In this document: positions 8,759 through 21,107 of the stretch, in pieces
Position numbering within the stretch: the stretch's first letter is position 1
Layout: each line of letters opens with the position of its first letter
NCBI RefSeq assembly: GCF_000093085.1
Contig: NC_014219.1
Location: forward strand, 1,426,001-1,490,000
Source: [Bacillus] selenitireducens MLS10
Lineage (GTDB): Bacteria; Bacillota; Bacilli; Bacillales; Salisediminibacteriaceae
Direction of reading: 5' to 3'
DNA length: 64,000 nucleotides
Made by a program: the position numbers and the translations under genes
The notes under the pieces: model-generated
Databases searched by the model: none
Told to the model about the DNA's origin: nothing
Seen by the model: the letters and a program-made list of their open reading frames with translations, nothing else

Positions 8759-8826
8759 ATCACCGCTTATGCGGTGATCGACAAAGAGGCCCTTTACCGT
8801 AATCGGTAAAGGGCCTCTTTTATACA
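8759..8826. terminator. Two hairpins, the second a strong bidirectional terminator
   Basis: Hairpin 1 (8759-8778) pairs atcaccgc with gcggtgat around ttat. Hairpin 2 has a perfect 17-base-pair stem (8783-8799 with 8804-8820, loop taat) starting in aaag and ending in cttt. It works on both strands, ending the small gene on the plus side and the glycogen operon on the minus side. Confidence 0.85.
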
Positions 8827-8838
8827 GGTAATCGAATC

Positions 8839-11259
<2,421 letters not shown>

Positions 11260-11264
11260 CTCTT

Positions 11265-12698
11265 TCACTCTCCTTCTGTGTGTGAAGCGGCAAGATCTTT
11301 GTACAGTTCCGCATATTGAACGGCGGAATCTGTCCAGCTGAACTTGCTTTTGTTGACGTTTTTCAAAAGGGTTTGCCATAGCTTGTCACTGTGATAGATC
11401 TTCAATGAATACTCCATCTGCTCGAGAAGCTCGTGGGCATTGTAATTTTGAAAACTGAAGCCGTTCCCTTCGCCGGTGAATTCGTTAAACGGATGCACGG
11501 TGTCTTTCAGACCACCGGTTTCGCGGACGATGGGAACCGTTTTGTACTGGAGGGAAATCAGCTGCGACAGGCCGCAAGGTTCGAATTTGGATGGCATCAA
11601 AAAGAAATCCGCCGCCGCATAAAGCTGTCTTGCAAGGCCTTCATCAAATTTGAGGAGCGTTGCCATCTTCTCCGGGAAGTTCTGGGCAAACCATGAGAAG
11701 GATGACTCGAATTCATATTCACCGGTTCCGAGAATCACGACCTGGACATCCTGTTGGAGGAAATCATGGAGAATGTGCTCCACCAGGTGAAAGCCTTTTT
11801 GCTCCACGAAGCGGGAAATGGCGATGTACATCGGCACATCCGGTTTTACCGGGAGCCCGATCATCTCCTGGAGCTTCTTTTTATTTTCTTTCTTCTTCAC
11901 TCTTGAGTGCTGATAGTTGGCATGGATATACGGATCCTTCATCGGATTGTAATCATCGGTATTGATCCCGTTGATGATGCCGCTCAGATCCCCCTGTCTG
12001 TCCCGCAACAGGGACTCAAGTCCCTCGCCATAAAAAGGCTCTTTAATCTCTTCGGCGTAGGTGGGGCTGACGGTCGTGATCTTGTCCGCATGAAAGATCC
12101 CGCTCTTCATGGCGTTCAACATGCCGTTCCACTCAAAACCGGCAAAGTGTTCTCTCGGAATGTTGAAGAGATCATCGAAGGCCTCATAATGAAGCATCCC
12201 CTGATATTTGATGTTATGAATCGTAAAGATGGTCTTCATGTTTTTGACCGGCTGCAGGATGTTGGCAAACGCGACGGCCAATCCCGCCTGCCAGTCATGG
12301 GCATGCAAAATATCCGGTACGAAATCCAGATAAGGCAGGCTTTCGATCACGGCTTTTGAATAGAAAACAAAACGTTCTCCGTCATCGTAATAGCCGTAAA
12401 TGCCGTGCCTTTCAAAATAGTGGTGGTTTTCAATGAAGTAAAACGTGATGGCATCATGTTCGAGTTTGAACAGTTTCGCCCCCTGATTGCGCCAGCCGAT
12501 TCTGACAGGGAAGGATGCGATCTCCTCCATTTGTTCGTGCCACTGATCCGGGATTTCCCCGTATTTAGGGAGAATCACCCTGACATTTGCGAGATTCTCT
12601 TTGACGAGGGCCTGTGGAAGAGACCCGATAACATCCGCAAGGCCCCCTGTTTTAATAAAAGGTGTACATTCTGAAGCGGTAAACAAAATGTTTTTCAT
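11265..12698 (-). CDS. glgA: Glycogen synthase (ADP-glucose dependent)
   Basis: A 477-residue GT5 glycosyltransferase that adds glucose from ADP-glucose to alpha-1,4-glucan. The N-terminal KTGGLADVIGSLPQAL (from residue 17) is the ADP-glucose binding KxGGL motif; HAHDWQAGL and SKFEPCGLSQL with the catalytic Glu follow. Length equals that of bacterial GlgA. ATG 12698 is preceded by aaggg at about 8 bases. The gap to glgD is 41 bases and the 3' end abuts the glgP start. Confidence 0.95.
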   Translation of the reverse strand: MKNILFTASECTPFIKTGGLADVIGSLPQALVKENLANVRVILPKYGEIPDQWHEQMEEIASFPVRIGWRNQGAKLFKLEHDAITFYFIENHHYFERHGIYGYYDDGERFVFYSKAVIESLPYLDFVPDILHAHDWQAGLAVAFANILQPVKNMKTIFTIHNIKYQGMLHYEAFDDLFNIPREHFAGFEWNGMLNAMKSGIFHADKITTVSPTYAEEIKEPFYGEGLESLLRDRQGDLSGIINGINTDDYNPMKDPYIHANYQHSRVKKKENKKKLQEMIGLPVKPDVPMYIAISRFVEQKGFHLVEHILHDFLQQDVQVVILGTGEYEFESSFSWFAQNFPEKMATLLKFDEGLARQLYAAADFFLMPSKFEPCGLSQLISLQYKTVPIVRETGGLKDTVHPFNEFTGEGNGFSFQNYNAHELLEQMEYSLKIYHSDKLWQTLLKNVNKSKFSWTDSAVQYAELYKDLAASHTEGE

Positions 12699-12739
12699 GT
12701 TCGAATCCCTTCTCCTTTCAGATGTTTGCCATAAACGGT

Positions 12740-13846
12740 TCAGACGCGTTGGCGTTTGGCGACCACGTAGGGCTTGTCTTTTGAACCGATGAGCTGTTGT
12801 CCTGCAGATACATGCACGTCTTTGTCGAGAATGACGTTCTCAAGGTGAACGTTGTCTTCGATCACGCAGCGCTGCATGATGATGGAATTTTTGACCGTCG
12901 CCGTCGGAGAAATTTTGACCCCGCGGAACAGGACGCTGTTATCGACCGTACCCTCGATCACGCAGCCGTTTGATACCATGGATTTCGTGACAGCACTGCC
13001 GTTGACATACTTGGCAGGCGGTTCGTTACTGAGCTTGGTTTTTATTAGCTGGTTCTTGAAAAACAGCTTTTTGTAATTGTCCGGCTGCAAAAGGGACAGG
13101 TTATTCTTGTAGTAGCTTTGAATGGAGTTAATAAACATGCCGTATCCGTTAAAGCTGTAGTGCTGGATTTTCAGGTCTGGTAACTTGCCTCTGACACCGT
13201 CCAAAAAGAAATTGTCTTTATGGTAGGCGATGCAGAAATCAACGAGTTGAAGCAGCACCTCTTTTTTGATGATGTACACATTGGTGAACACTTTGGAGTT
13301 TGCAGGGTCACTCGAGAACCCTTTTACCCAGCCGTCTTCATCACTTTCAATCCGGAGAAGCTGTCGGTGCTCGTCGCCAGGTTCAGGAACATTCGTCTGA
13401 ATCACCGTGACGTCGGCATCCCGCTCAAGATGATACTCATACGCCTTGAGGGCATTGACATTGGTCAGATACTGGCTGCCGGAAATGATGACGTTCTCCG
13501 CTTTTGAGCGGTGAAAGAAGTCACGGTTGTTGTGGAAATGCCGGAGATCACCGCGGGAAATATCCGTCGGGTCGTTCCAGTCCGGCGGCAGAATGAACAC
13601 CCTGCCGTGACGCCTTGCAAGCTCCCAGTCGGCACCGGTTTTGATATGGTCCATTAAAGCGCGGTATTTGTGATTGGTGAAAATGGCCACTTCTTCCACG
13701 CCGGAGTTCACCATGTTGGAAAGCGTGAAGTCAATCATGCGGTAACGGCCTGCAAACGGCGTGGCGGCCCCGCAGCGGAAGTAGGTCAGTTCTTCCAGGA
13801 AATCATGTTCATTGTCTAGGTTGATCAGTCCGAGTAATGGCTCCAT
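12740..13846 (-). CDS. glgD: GlgD, non-catalytic subunit of glucose-1-phosphate adenylyltransferase
   Basis: A 368-residue paralogue of GlgC with the nucleotidyltransferase fold and C-terminal left-handed beta-helix. The N-terminus keeps PFAGRYRMIDFTLSNMVNSG but has lost the GGxGxRL nucleotide-binding loop seen in GlgC, as expected for the GlgD subunit, which in Bacilli tunes the catalytic GlgC partner. ATG 13846 overlaps the glgC stop region (AAG-TGA-G-ATG), with aggggcg upstream as ribosome binding site. This suggests translational coupling and equal subunit dosage. An in-frame extension upstream into glgC has no support. Confidence 0.9.
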   Translation of the reverse strand: MEPLLGLINLDNEHDFLEELTYFRCGAATPFAGRYRMIDFTLSNMVNSGVEEVAIFTNHKYRALMDHIKTGADWELARRHGRVFILPPDWNDPTDISRGDLRHFHNNRDFFHRSKAENVIISGSQYLTNVNALKAYEYHLERDADVTVIQTNVPEPGDEHRQLLRIESDEDGWVKGFSSDPANSKVFTNVYIIKKEVLLQLVDFCIAYHKDNFFLDGVRGKLPDLKIQHYSFNGYGMFINSIQSYYKNNLSLLQPDNYKKLFFKNQLIKTKLSNEPPAKYVNGSAVTKSMVSNGCVIEGTVDNSVLFRGVKISPTATVKNSIIMQRCVIEDNVHLENVILDKDVHVSAGQQLIGSKDKPYVVAKRQRV

Positions 13847-13847
13847 C

Positions 13848-15002
13848 TCACTTCGCCCCTTTCGCAGTGTTGAATGTTGAATAGTCATCCTGATTAATGA
13901 CGACCGGTTCATCGTAGGAAGACCCATCGATGACAATGTCGTCAGGGAGCGTGGTGTTCTCCATCACAATGGCCTGCGTCACCTGGGAGTTCTTTCCGAT
14001 TTTGACGGACGGATGCAGAATGGATTCTTTGACGACCGCTCCTTCATAGACATCGACTTTCTCAAACAGCACAGATTGTGTGACCGTACCATCAATCCAT
14101 GATCCTGAAGTGATGAGGGAGTTCTTGATGACGGCATTTTCGCCGATATATTCCGGCGGATAGTTGGAGTCATGGGAGTATGTGCGCCATTCTTTATTAT
14201 TTAAAGACAGGGAGAGATCTTCCTCGAGGAGATCCATGTTCGCTTCCCAATAACTCTTGATGGTACCAACATCTTTCCAGTACCCGTCGAAACGGTATGC
14301 ATACATCGGAAGGCGGTCATTGAGCATGGCCGGGATGATATCCTTACCGAAGTCATGATCGGATTCTTCGATTTTTTCGTCATCGACGAGATACTGTCTG
14401 AGATCCGCCCAGGTAAAGATGTAAATGCCCATTGAAGCGAGATTGTTCTTCGGTTCTTTTGGCTTCTCATCAAATTCGTAAATTTCAAGGTCCTCTTTTG
14501 TATTTAAGATCCCGAAGCGCGGGGCATCTTCCCATGGTACTTCCATGACGGAGATCGTGGCTGAAGCACCTGTTTCTTTATGGTGATCGAGCATCTTCCG
14601 ATAGTCCATCTGATAGATATGGTCCCCGGAGATCACGAGCACGTAGGTCGGGTTATGCTGGTCGATGTAGTGAATGTTTTTTGTGATGGCATCAGCGGTT
14701 CCGCTGTACCAGCTGGCCCCGTCACTCGCCTGGAACGGTGACAGAATGGACAAACCGTCGGTCTGCCGATCCATATCCCATGGTTTACCAATGCCCATAT
14801 GTTTGTGCAGCTCGAGCGGCGAATACTGGGTCAGTACGCCAACCGTGTGGATTTTGGAATTGGAACAGTTGCTCAGGGTGAAATCGATAATCCGGTATTT
14901 GCCTCCGAAATGAACGGCAGGCTTGGCAATGTCTTCGGTCAGTAAACCGAGACGGGTTCCCTTACCACCGGCCAGAAGCATGCCGATAATTTCTTTTTTC
15001 AT
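13848..15002 (-). CDS. glgC: Glucose-1-phosphate adenylyltransferase, catalytic subunit
   Basis: A 384-residue enzyme forming ADP-glucose from ATP and glucose-1-phosphate, the committed step of glycogen synthesis. Residues 8-22 ([15 protein letters not shown]) form the pyrophosphorylase loop; [26 protein letters not shown] and [11 protein letters not shown] are the catalytic and sugar-phosphate motifs. The C-terminal third is a beta-helix with hexapeptide-like repeats. ATG 15002 overlaps the glgB stop by four bases (ATGA), with gaggaat upstream. Confidence 0.95.
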   Translation of the reverse strand: MKKEIIGMLLAGGKGTRLGLLTEDIAKPAVHFGGKYRIIDFTLSNCSNSKIHTVGVLTQYSPLELHKHMGIGKPWDMDRQTDGLSILSPFQASDGASWYSGTADAITKNIHYIDQHNPTYVLVISGDHIYQMDYRKMLDHHKETGASATISVMEVPWEDAPRFGILNTKEDLEIYEFDEKPKEPKNNLASMGIYIFTWADLRQYLVDDEKIEESDHDFGKDIIPAMLNDRLPMYAYRFDGYWKDVGTIKSYWEANMDLLEEDLSLSLNNKEWRTYSHDSNYPPEYIGENAVIKNSLITSGSWIDGTVTQSVLFEKVDVYEGAVVKESILHPSVKIGKNSQVTQAIVMENTTLPDDIVIDGSSYDEPVVINQDDYSTFNTAKGAK

Positions 15003-16930
15003 TGGGATTCCTCCTCATCGTTGTGTGTGGATTTTATTTGGAAAATGGAAACGGCTAAAGGTGGTACCATGATTTTCATGTGCTGATCAAAGCCGTGCCA
15101 TTTTTCATCGAAAGTAAAATGATCGCCATCGTTGATCTGATTCGAGCCGCCGAAATGCTCGTAATCGGTATTGAAGACCTCTTTATAGACACCGGGTTCA
15201 GGGACGCCGATTTTGAAATCGTAGTGGACGACCGGTGTGAAGTTGCAGATGATGATGTATTCATCACCCGGCTTTTTCCCGCGACGGATAAACGATGTGA
15301 TACTCTGATCCTGGTTATCTGCGTCGATCCACTGAAACCCTGCCGGGTCATGATCGAGCTCGTAGAGAGCGGGCGAGTTCTTATACATATGATTCAATAC
15401 GCGAATATACTCATGAGCGCCGCGGTGGAGCGGATAGTCGAGCAGGTGCCAGTCCAAATCCTCTTTATCCTTCCATTCGCTGTACATGGCAAGTTCGCCG
15501 CCCATAAAGAGAAGCTTTTTGCCCGGATGGGCCATCTGATAGGCGAGGAGCAGGCGGAAGTTCGCAAACTGCTGCCACTGATCACCCGGCATTTTATTGA
15601 GTAAAGACTTTTTTCCGTGTACGACCTCATCATGGGAGAGTGGCAAGATGAAGTTCTCCGAGTACGTATACATAAAGGAGAATGTCAGGTGGTTATGGTG
15701 ATGCTTGCGGTGAAGCGGGTCATATTCCATGTACTTGAGCATGTCGTTCATCCAGCCCATATTCCATTTGTAATTGAATCCGAGACCGCCGTCATGTACC
15801 GGTGCCGTTACAAGTGGCACATCGGAGCTGTCTTCCGCCATCATCAATACGTCCGGCTCATAGGCGAAGACGGTCTGATTGAGTTTTCGCAAGAAGGCTG
15901 TGGCCTCCAGGTTTTCTTCGCCGCCGTAGGTGTTATAGAGCTTCGGTTTATCTTCCGGACGGTCGAAGTTCAGATACATCATGCTTGCCACGGCATCAAC
16001 GCGGATGCCGTCAAGATGAAATTCGCGGAGCCAGTAAACGGCGTTGGAGATGAGAAAACTCTGGACTTCAGGGCGACCGAAGTCGAAGGTGAGTGTCCCC
16101 CATGAGGGTTTATCCGCTTTATTAATGTCTTGGTACTCATAGCAGGCTTCCCCGTCAAACTGGCGAAGCCCATGTTCATCGCGGCAGAAGTGACCTGGAA
16201 CCCAGTCGAGGAGGACCCCGATCTTATGCCGGTGACACTGATCCACGAAATACTTAAAGTCCTCAGGTGATCCAAAGCGGCTTGTCGGTGCGAAATAGCC
16301 GGTAATCTGATAGCCCCACGAAAGATCAAATGGGTGTTCGGTTATTGGCAAGAGTTCAATGTGTGTGTACCCGAGTTCTTTTACATAGGGGATGAGCGTC
16401 TCTGCGAGTTCGCGGTAGGAATAAAGGGCATCATCTTCAACTTCGCCCGGCTTCTTTCGCCATGTGCCGAGGTGCACTTCATAAATGTTCACAGGAGATG
16501 AATATGAAGAAGTCGATTTTTTTTGTTTGTACCAGTCTTCGTCAGACCACGCGTATTCCGGATCAGCCCACGTAACGGACGCTGTGTTCGGACGGACCTC
16601 TGCATACTGCGCATAGGGATCTGCTTTTAACAGCCGTCGTCCATCGGGGTGCTCGAGACTGAATTTATAGGTGACGCCGTCTTCAACATCCGGGAAGAAT
16701 CCTGCCCAAAGCCCCATATCGGTCAGTTTTTCGAGTGGGTGACTGCCGTGTACCCAGTCGTTGAAGTCACCGGTTACAGAGACCGCCTTCGCATTGGGTG
16801 CCCAAACGGTAAAACGGTAACCGGTTTGTCCGTCAATGGTCATTTTCTTTGCACCCATCAGTTTGTAACTTTGGTAATGGGTTCCTTGATGGAATAAATA
16901 TGTATCCTCATCACTTATTTTCCACTTCAT
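14999..16930 (-). CDS. glgB: 1,4-alpha-glucan branching enzyme
   Basis: A 643-residue GH13 branching enzyme. An N-terminal CBM48-like domain (residues 25-120, with [19 protein letters not shown]) precedes the (beta/alpha)8 barrel. Catalytic residues are visible as the Asp in [13 protein letters not shown], the Glu in [10 protein letters not shown] and the HD pair in [11 protein letters not shown]. The start is ATG 16930, because gagggg lies 9 bases before it; an ATG three codons upstream touches that site. It is the first gene of glgBCDAP, the same order as in B. subtilis. Confidence 0.94.
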   Translation of the reverse strand: MKWKISDEDTYLFHQGTHYQSYKLMGAKKMTIDGQTGYRFTVWAPNAKAVSVTGDFNDWVHGSHPLEKLTDMGLWAGFFPDVEDGVTYKFSLEHPDGRRLLKADPYAQYAEVRPNTASVTWADPEYAWSDEDWYKQKKSTSSYSSPVNIYEVHLGTWRKKPGEVEDDALYSYRELAETLIPYVKELGYTHIELLPITEHPFDLSWGYQITGYFAPTSRFGSPEDFKYFVDQCHRHKIGVLLDWVPGHFCRDEHGLRQFDGEACYEYQDINKADKPSWGTLTFDFGRPEVQSFLISNAVYWLREFHLDGIRVDAVASMMYLNFDRPEDKPKLYNTYGGEENLEATAFLRKLNQTVFAYEPDVLMMAEDSSDVPLVTAPVHDGGLGFNYKWNMGWMNDMLKYMEYDPLHRKHHHNHLTFSFMYTYSENFILPLSHDEVVHGKKSLLNKMPGDQWQQFANFRLLLAYQMAHPGKKLLFMGGELAMYSEWKDKEDLDWHLLDYPLHRGAHEYIRVLNHMYKNSPALYELDHDPAGFQWIDADNQDQSITSFIRRGKKPGDEYIIICNFTPVVHYDFKIGVPEPGVYKEVFNTDYEHFGGSNQINDGDHFTFDEKWHGFDQHMKIMVPPLAVSIFQIKSTHNDEEESQ

Positions 16931-17252
16931 GTTATGCATCCCCTCTCTCTTTTTTGCTGTTGTTGTACCAGTTCTATTTGATTAAGCGATTTCACATACT
17001 GTCCTATTCCCAAAGAACGTCCTTGTATAACTATTTCGTTAATCATTACATAATTACCTTTGTTTTCAAACGAAAAAGATGTGAATTTTTTAAAAATAAT
17101 CGAATTATTTTATGTAAGCGCATGCATTTCTGCTGAATAAAATGAAATGATGTCAAGGCCGACTGAAATCAGTTACAATCGGGTATAGTGATGCAAAGGT
17201 CGAGGGGCAGTCTGCCACTCGCTACGGTTTGAAAAAGTGAGGAATGATGGTA
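16931..17252. promoter_or_regulatory. Divergent glgB / pullulanase control region
   Basis: This 322-base region separates the glycogen operon from the pullulanase gene and must hold both promoters. It is AT-rich in the middle (17035-17115). A TATAGT at 17184-17189 is a plausible -10 for the pullulanase but has no good -35. I could not identify a convincing vegetative promoter for glgB. A cre-like site is listed separately. Confidence 0.45.
17113..17126. promoter_or_regulatory. Possible cre (CcpA) site
   Basis: TGTAAGCGCATGCA matches the consensus TGWAANCGNTNWCA at all but two defined positions, keeping the TGTAAGCG half-site and the CA end. It lies between glgB and the pullulanase gene, about 58 bases upstream of the possible pullulanase -10. 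CcpA itself is encoded at 37175. Confidence 0.45.
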
Positions 17253-19361
17253 ATGAGAAATGTAATGACGTGGGTTGACAGCCCGCATGACCTGCAGTTA
17301 AACGGAGCGGGCATTGAACAGCGTGTCCATGTGCACCAGAAAGCCATGCTCTATTCAGAAAACGAAGTGATCGAGGCGACGGTTATGGACACGTACGAAA
17401 ACGGGGTGCACCTTGTCACGTCAAAAAAGATTATCCCGGGTAAGCGCATGACACTCGGAGTAGGACGGATCAAGGCACCTGTATCCATCCGGTTCCTTGT
17501 ACATACAGAGTGGTTTCACGAGAACTATTCGGATACCTCCGAAGTGTTCGGAGCGATTTATACGGCGCAAGAGACCATCTTCAGGGTATGGTCCCCGGTG
17601 GCTGTTACGATGGAACTGCTGATCAACGGAAGGGCAATCTCGATGAACAGGTCATGGCGGGGTTCTTGGGAGGTCGCGGTTCCGGGAGACTGTCACGGAG
17701 ATGAATATCTGTTCCGTGCAGAAGTCAACGGGGTCGTTCACGAGGTGGTTGATCCTTATGCCAAGGCACTCACGGCAAACAGCAAGGCCGGTGTCGTCGT
17801 CGATCTAACAAGGACGGATCCGAAAGAATTCCGCTCGACGGACCGCCCTGAGGTGCGTAATCTCCAGGACAGCATCATTTATGAGCTTCATGTGAGGGAT
17901 GCGACCATTCATCCGGACAGCGGGGTCAAGGCGAAAGGAACCTACAGCGGTCTGACTGAAACAGGAACGACGACGGAAAAGGGGTTCAAAACGGGACTTG
18001 ATTATCTGACGGATCTGGGGATGACACATGTTCAGCTCCTGCCGGTGAATGATTTCGGACGGGTGGACGATCTGAAGCCTTCAAAACAGTATAACTGGGG
18101 GTATGATCCGCTCTTTTTTCAGGTGCCTGAAGGGAGTTTTTCAACGGATCCGACCAATCCGTTTGCCAGAATCACCGAATTGAAAGAACTTGTACAGGCC
18201 TTTCACCGAAAGGGCATTCAGGTGATTCTCGATGTGGTCTATAATCATGTCTTTGTTCTTGATGAATCATCGTTCCATAAACTTGTCCCTTATTACTATT
18301 TCCGTTATTCAGCGAATGGTGAGCCATCAAACGGAACGGGTGTAGGCAATGATATTGCCAGTGAACGGCCCATGGTCCGTGCCTTTATCCTTGATACGGT
18401 GAGGTACTGGCTGAAAGAATTCAGGATTGACGGGTTCCGTTTTGACCTGATGGGGATTATGGATATCGATACGGTCAACGCCATCCGTCATGAGGCTGAT
18501 AAAGAGCCAAGACCGGTCATGCTGCTTGGAGAAGGCTGGAATTTGCCGACAGAGCTTGATTTCGATCATAAGGCGACTAATCACAGAGCAGGTGAAATGC
18601 CTGGTGTACGATTTTTTAATGACATGTTTCGCGACACGATCAAGGGAAGCACCTTTGATTTGAATGAACAGGGCTACGCAACAGGCCGCGGAAAATGGAT
18701 CGAACGGATGTATCAGCTGACCTCGGGTTCTGTTTTGATGGATGAGCCGCTTCCGCCGCATGTGGCGGAAATCACGCAGACGGTGAATTATGTGGAATGC
18801 CATGATAATCACACCCTTTGGGACAGGCTTCTCATTTCCAATCAGGAAGATTCGGTTGAGACTAGACAGGCGCTGCACAGGCTGGCCACAGCCATTACAA
18901 TCTTCAGTCAGGGTGTTCCGTTTCTTCATGCAGGACAGGAATTTTTCCGCACGAAAGGCGGAGATGGGAACAGCTACATTTCCCCTGATGAGGTGAATCG
19001 TCTTGACTGGAATCTCGCAGAAGAAGCGTCAGAAAATATCCGTTACATCCGGGATCTGATTGCTCTTAGAAGAAGCAGGCCGGGTTTCAGGCAACTTTCT
19101 GCATCTGCATTCAGAGAGCGGACACGGGTGTTGCAAACGGAATTTCCTGTCTTCGGCTATATTCTGTTTGAATATGAAGAGGAGATTGTCATCTTTTTTA
19201 ATCCGGGTGATGAGCAGCAGGAAGTGCATCTGCCTTCTGTAGGACAATGGCAGGTTCTGTCATCCCCGTATCGCTCAGCTGTCATAACGGAGCCGTCGAT
19301 GCTCGGCCTAAAGCTTGACATGAAGCCGTTTGAATGTCTGGTACTCGGTAAAAAAAGATAG
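17253..19361 (+). CDS. pulA: Type I pullulanase (alpha-1,6 debranching enzyme)
   Basis: A 702-residue intracellular GH13_14 enzyme that cuts alpha-1,6 branches in pullulan and limit dextrins. A CBM48-type domain is near residues 100-180 (IFRVWSPVAVTMELLING). The barrel carries the type I pullulanase hallmark YNWGYDP, the nucleophile Asp in FRIDGFRFDLMGIMD, the acid Glu in LLGEGWN, and VECHDNHTLWDRL. There is no signal peptide, so it acts in the cytoplasm, fitting the neighbouring glycogen operon. gtgagga at 17237-17243 suits ATG 17253 best (9 bases); in-frame ATGs at 17244 and 17247 are too close. It corresponds to AmyX of B. subtilis. Confidence 0.9.
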   Translation: MRNVMTWVDSPHDLQLNGAGIEQRVHVHQKAMLYSENEVIEATVMDTYENGVHLVTSKKIIPGKRMTLGVGRIKAPVSIRFLVHTEWFHENYSDTSEVFGAIYTAQETIFRVWSPVAVTMELLINGRAISMNRSWRGSWEVAVPGDCHGDEYLFRAEVNGVVHEVVDPYAKALTANSKAGVVVDLTRTDPKEFRSTDRPEVRNLQDSIIYELHVRDATIHPDSGVKAKGTYSGLTETGTTTEKGFKTGLDYLTDLGMTHVQLLPVNDFGRVDDLKPSKQYNWGYDPLFFQVPEGSFSTDPTNPFARITELKELVQAFHRKGIQVILDVVYNHVFVLDESSFHKLVPYYYFRYSANGEPSNGTGVGNDIASERPMVRAFILDTVRYWLKEFRIDGFRFDLMGIMDIDTVNAIRHEADKEPRPVMLLGEGWNLPTELDFDHKATNHRAGEMPGVRFFNDMFRDTIKGSTFDLNEQGYATGRGKWIERMYQLTSGSVLMDEPLPPHVAEITQTVNYVECHDNHTLWDRLLISNQEDSVETRQALHRLATAITIFSQGVPFLHAGQEFFRTKGGDGNSYISPDEVNRLDWNLAEEASENIRYIRDLIALRRSRPGFRQLSASAFRERTRVLQTEFPVFGYILFEYEEEIVIFFNPGDEQQEVHLPSVGQWQVLSSPYRSAVITEPSMLGLKLDMKPFECLVLGKKR

Positions 19362-19395
19362 TCTTGATTCTCTATATAAACTTCTTTACAATGAG

Positions 19396-19420
19396 AAAAG
19401 GCGCTATGCGTCTTTTTCCT
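19396..19420 (+). terminator. Terminator after pullulanase
   Basis: aaaaggcgc pairs with gcgtctttt (one G-U) around a tat loop, followed by a short T-rich tail (tttttcct). Confidence 0.65.
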
Positions 19421-19525
19421 GTTTTCTCTCCTTTTTTTGACTCGAAGAATGTTGTCGCATCAAATAAGGGAGTTAACGGAAGTGAATACGTACAGATCAT
19501 GTTACAATAAATGAGGGTGAACCAT

Positions 19526-20314
19526 TTGGAACAGTTTCTTGGAGAAGGATGGGAATTGCGCCCTGCCGGTGGCGCTACCGGTGAAGCGTATATTGCCGAG
19601 AGAGGACAGCAGAAGATATTTGTTAAACGAAATTCATCCCCGTTTCTGGCTGTTCTGTCCGCCGAAGGTATCGTTCCGAAACTCCTTTGGACCAAGCGGC
19701 TGGAAAATGGTGATGTTGTCACTGCCCAGGAATGGGTGGAAGGACGAAAGCTTGACAGGCATGAGTTGAATTCAAACCGGGTCGCAAGACTTTTGTCCAA
19801 GATTCACCGCTCGTCGGAGCTTTTGGAGATGTTCAAGCGAATGGGGAACACGCCTGTGATGCCTGAGCATGTCATTGATTACGCCAAAAAAGCGATGGCG
19901 AAGATGACGAGTCATCAGCCGCAGGTATTACATGCTTTGCATTGGCTTGTCGATCAGGTTCCGGTTCACGATGAAACATGTTTTGTTGTCTGCCATGCGG
20001 ATGTGCATCACAACAACTGGATTCATTACAACGATCACGATAAAGATGAGCTGTATCTGATCGACTGGGACGGGGCAAAGCTTGCGGATCCGGTGATGGA
20101 TATCGCACCGATCCTTTACTTATATGTACCGGAGGCGGATCGCGCAGAGTGGCTCTCGCAATACGGCATCAGTCAGACACCTGAGCTCGATAACAAAGTC
20201 CGCTGGTATTTAACGGCACTTTGCATTGAAAACATTGCCTGGTACGACTGCCGGGGTCTTGATGGGGAACGGGATCAGTGGCTGGATCGTCTGAACAGGG
20301 TCATGAACGAATAG
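19526..20314 (+). CDS. YtmP-like aminoglycoside/choline kinase-fold phosphotransferase
   Basis: A 262-residue protein of the APH/choline kinase fold. GGATGEAYIAERG is the glycine-rich loop, KIFVKRN supplies the ATP-binding Lys, CHADVHHNNW is the catalytic loop (HxD....N) and LIDWDGA the metal-binding Asp motif. The natural substrate is unknown. The start is most likely TTG 19526, because gagggtga at 19513-19520 is 5 bases before it and the protein then begins EQFLGEGW; ATG 19511 precedes the ribosome binding site. The next gene is trmB, the same neighbour pair as ytmP-trmB in B. subtilis. Confidence 0.8.
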   Translation: MEQFLGEGWELRPAGGATGEAYIAERGQQKIFVKRNSSPFLAVLSAEGIVPKLLWTKRLENGDVVTAQEWVEGRKLDRHELNSNRVARLLSKIHRSSELLEMFKRMGNTPVMPEHVIDYAKKAMAKMTSHQPQVLHALHWLVDQVPVHDETCFVVCHADVHHNNWIHYNDHDKDELYLIDWDGAKLADPVMDIAPILYLYVPEADRAEWLSQYGISQTPELDNKVRWYLTALCIENIAWYDCRGLDGERDQWLDRLNRVMNE

Positions 20315-20328
20315 GAACAAATACAGGA

Positions 20329-20363
20329 ACGCACCTGACAGGTTTTACAGGTGCGTTTCTCTT
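20329..20363 (+). terminator. Hairpin between ytmP-like gene and trmB
   Basis: Perfect 9-base-pair stem acgcacctg (20329-20337) / caggtgcgt (20348-20356) with the T-rich tail ttctctt. It may attenuate rather than fully stop transcription, because trmB follows closely without a clear promoter. Confidence 0.6.
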
Positions 20364-20422
20364 CTGTAGAAAAGAGCCCTTCGCAAGGGCAGATCAGCAA
20401 AAGGTGAAAGGATGAAGTTAAA

Positions 20423-21082
20423 ATGAGATTACGCAAGAAGCCTTGGGCAAAGGAGTATATGGGGAAGTTTCCTGAACTGGTCACCGATCAGCCGTATGAG
20501 AAAAGAGGCAAGTGGCGCACGCTTTTTCCGGGGACAGATCCCGATGCACCGTTGCATGTGGAAATCGGAACCGGGAAAGGACGTTTTATTACGGAAATGG
20601 CAATGGCCTATCCCGACAGATGCTTTATAGGGGTCGAAAAACACAGCAGTGTCCTTGTGACGGGTGTACAGCGCGTAGAAGAAAATCCGCCACCGAATCT
20701 GAAGCTGATTGAAGCGGACGTGAAGCATATTGAGGAACTGTTTGATGAAGGGGAGATCGATCGTCTGTATATCAACTTCACCGACCCGTGGCCAAAAAAG
20801 CGCCACGCAAAACGGCGGCTGACGCATCCGGATTTTCTGAATAAATACAGGACGGTGCTGAAGTCTGACGGGGAGATTCATTTTAAAACGGATAATCAGG
20901 GCCTGTTTGAGTATTCGCTTGCGAGCATGAGCCAGACCGGTATGGCCTTTCAGAACGTCAGCCTTGATCTTCATAACAGCGGCATGGAAGAAAACATTAT
21001 GACCGAATATGAAGAAAAATTTGCAAGCCTGGGAATGAGGATTTACCGGCTCGAATCATGGTATAGTGAAGGTGAATTCTAG
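20423..21082 (+). CDS. trmB: tRNA (guanine46-N7)-methyltransferase
   Basis: A 219-residue SAM-dependent methyltransferase that makes m7G46 in tRNA variable loops. [16 protein letters not shown] (near residue 45) is the SAM-binding motif [24 protein letters not shown] is the TrmB signature with substrate-binding acidic and basic residues; [17 protein letters not shown] follows. Length is that of the family. ATG 20423 has aaagga about 10 bases upstream. Confidence 0.95.
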   Translation: MRLRKKPWAKEYMGKFPELVTDQPYEKRGKWRTLFPGTDPDAPLHVEIGTGKGRFITEMAMAYPDRCFIGVEKHSSVLVTGVQRVEENPPPNLKLIEADVKHIEELFDEGEIDRLYINFTDPWPKKRHAKRRLTHPDFLNKYRTVLKSDGEIHFKTDNQGLFEYSLASMSQTGMAFQNVSLDLHNSGMEENIMTEYEEKFASLGMRIYRLESWYSEGEF

Positions 21083-21107
21083 TAAGTATTCTTCAGGAGG
21101 GATCACG

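Noticed and set aside
15080-16105. Long plus-strand open frames inside glgB (174 and 162 codons)
   Set aside because: They are antisense to the catalytic core of glgB, lack start signals, and resemble no protein family.
19500-19508. TGT-TACAAT extended -10 before the ytmP-like gene
   Set aside because: It sits so near the ribosome binding site that the transcript would begin inside it.
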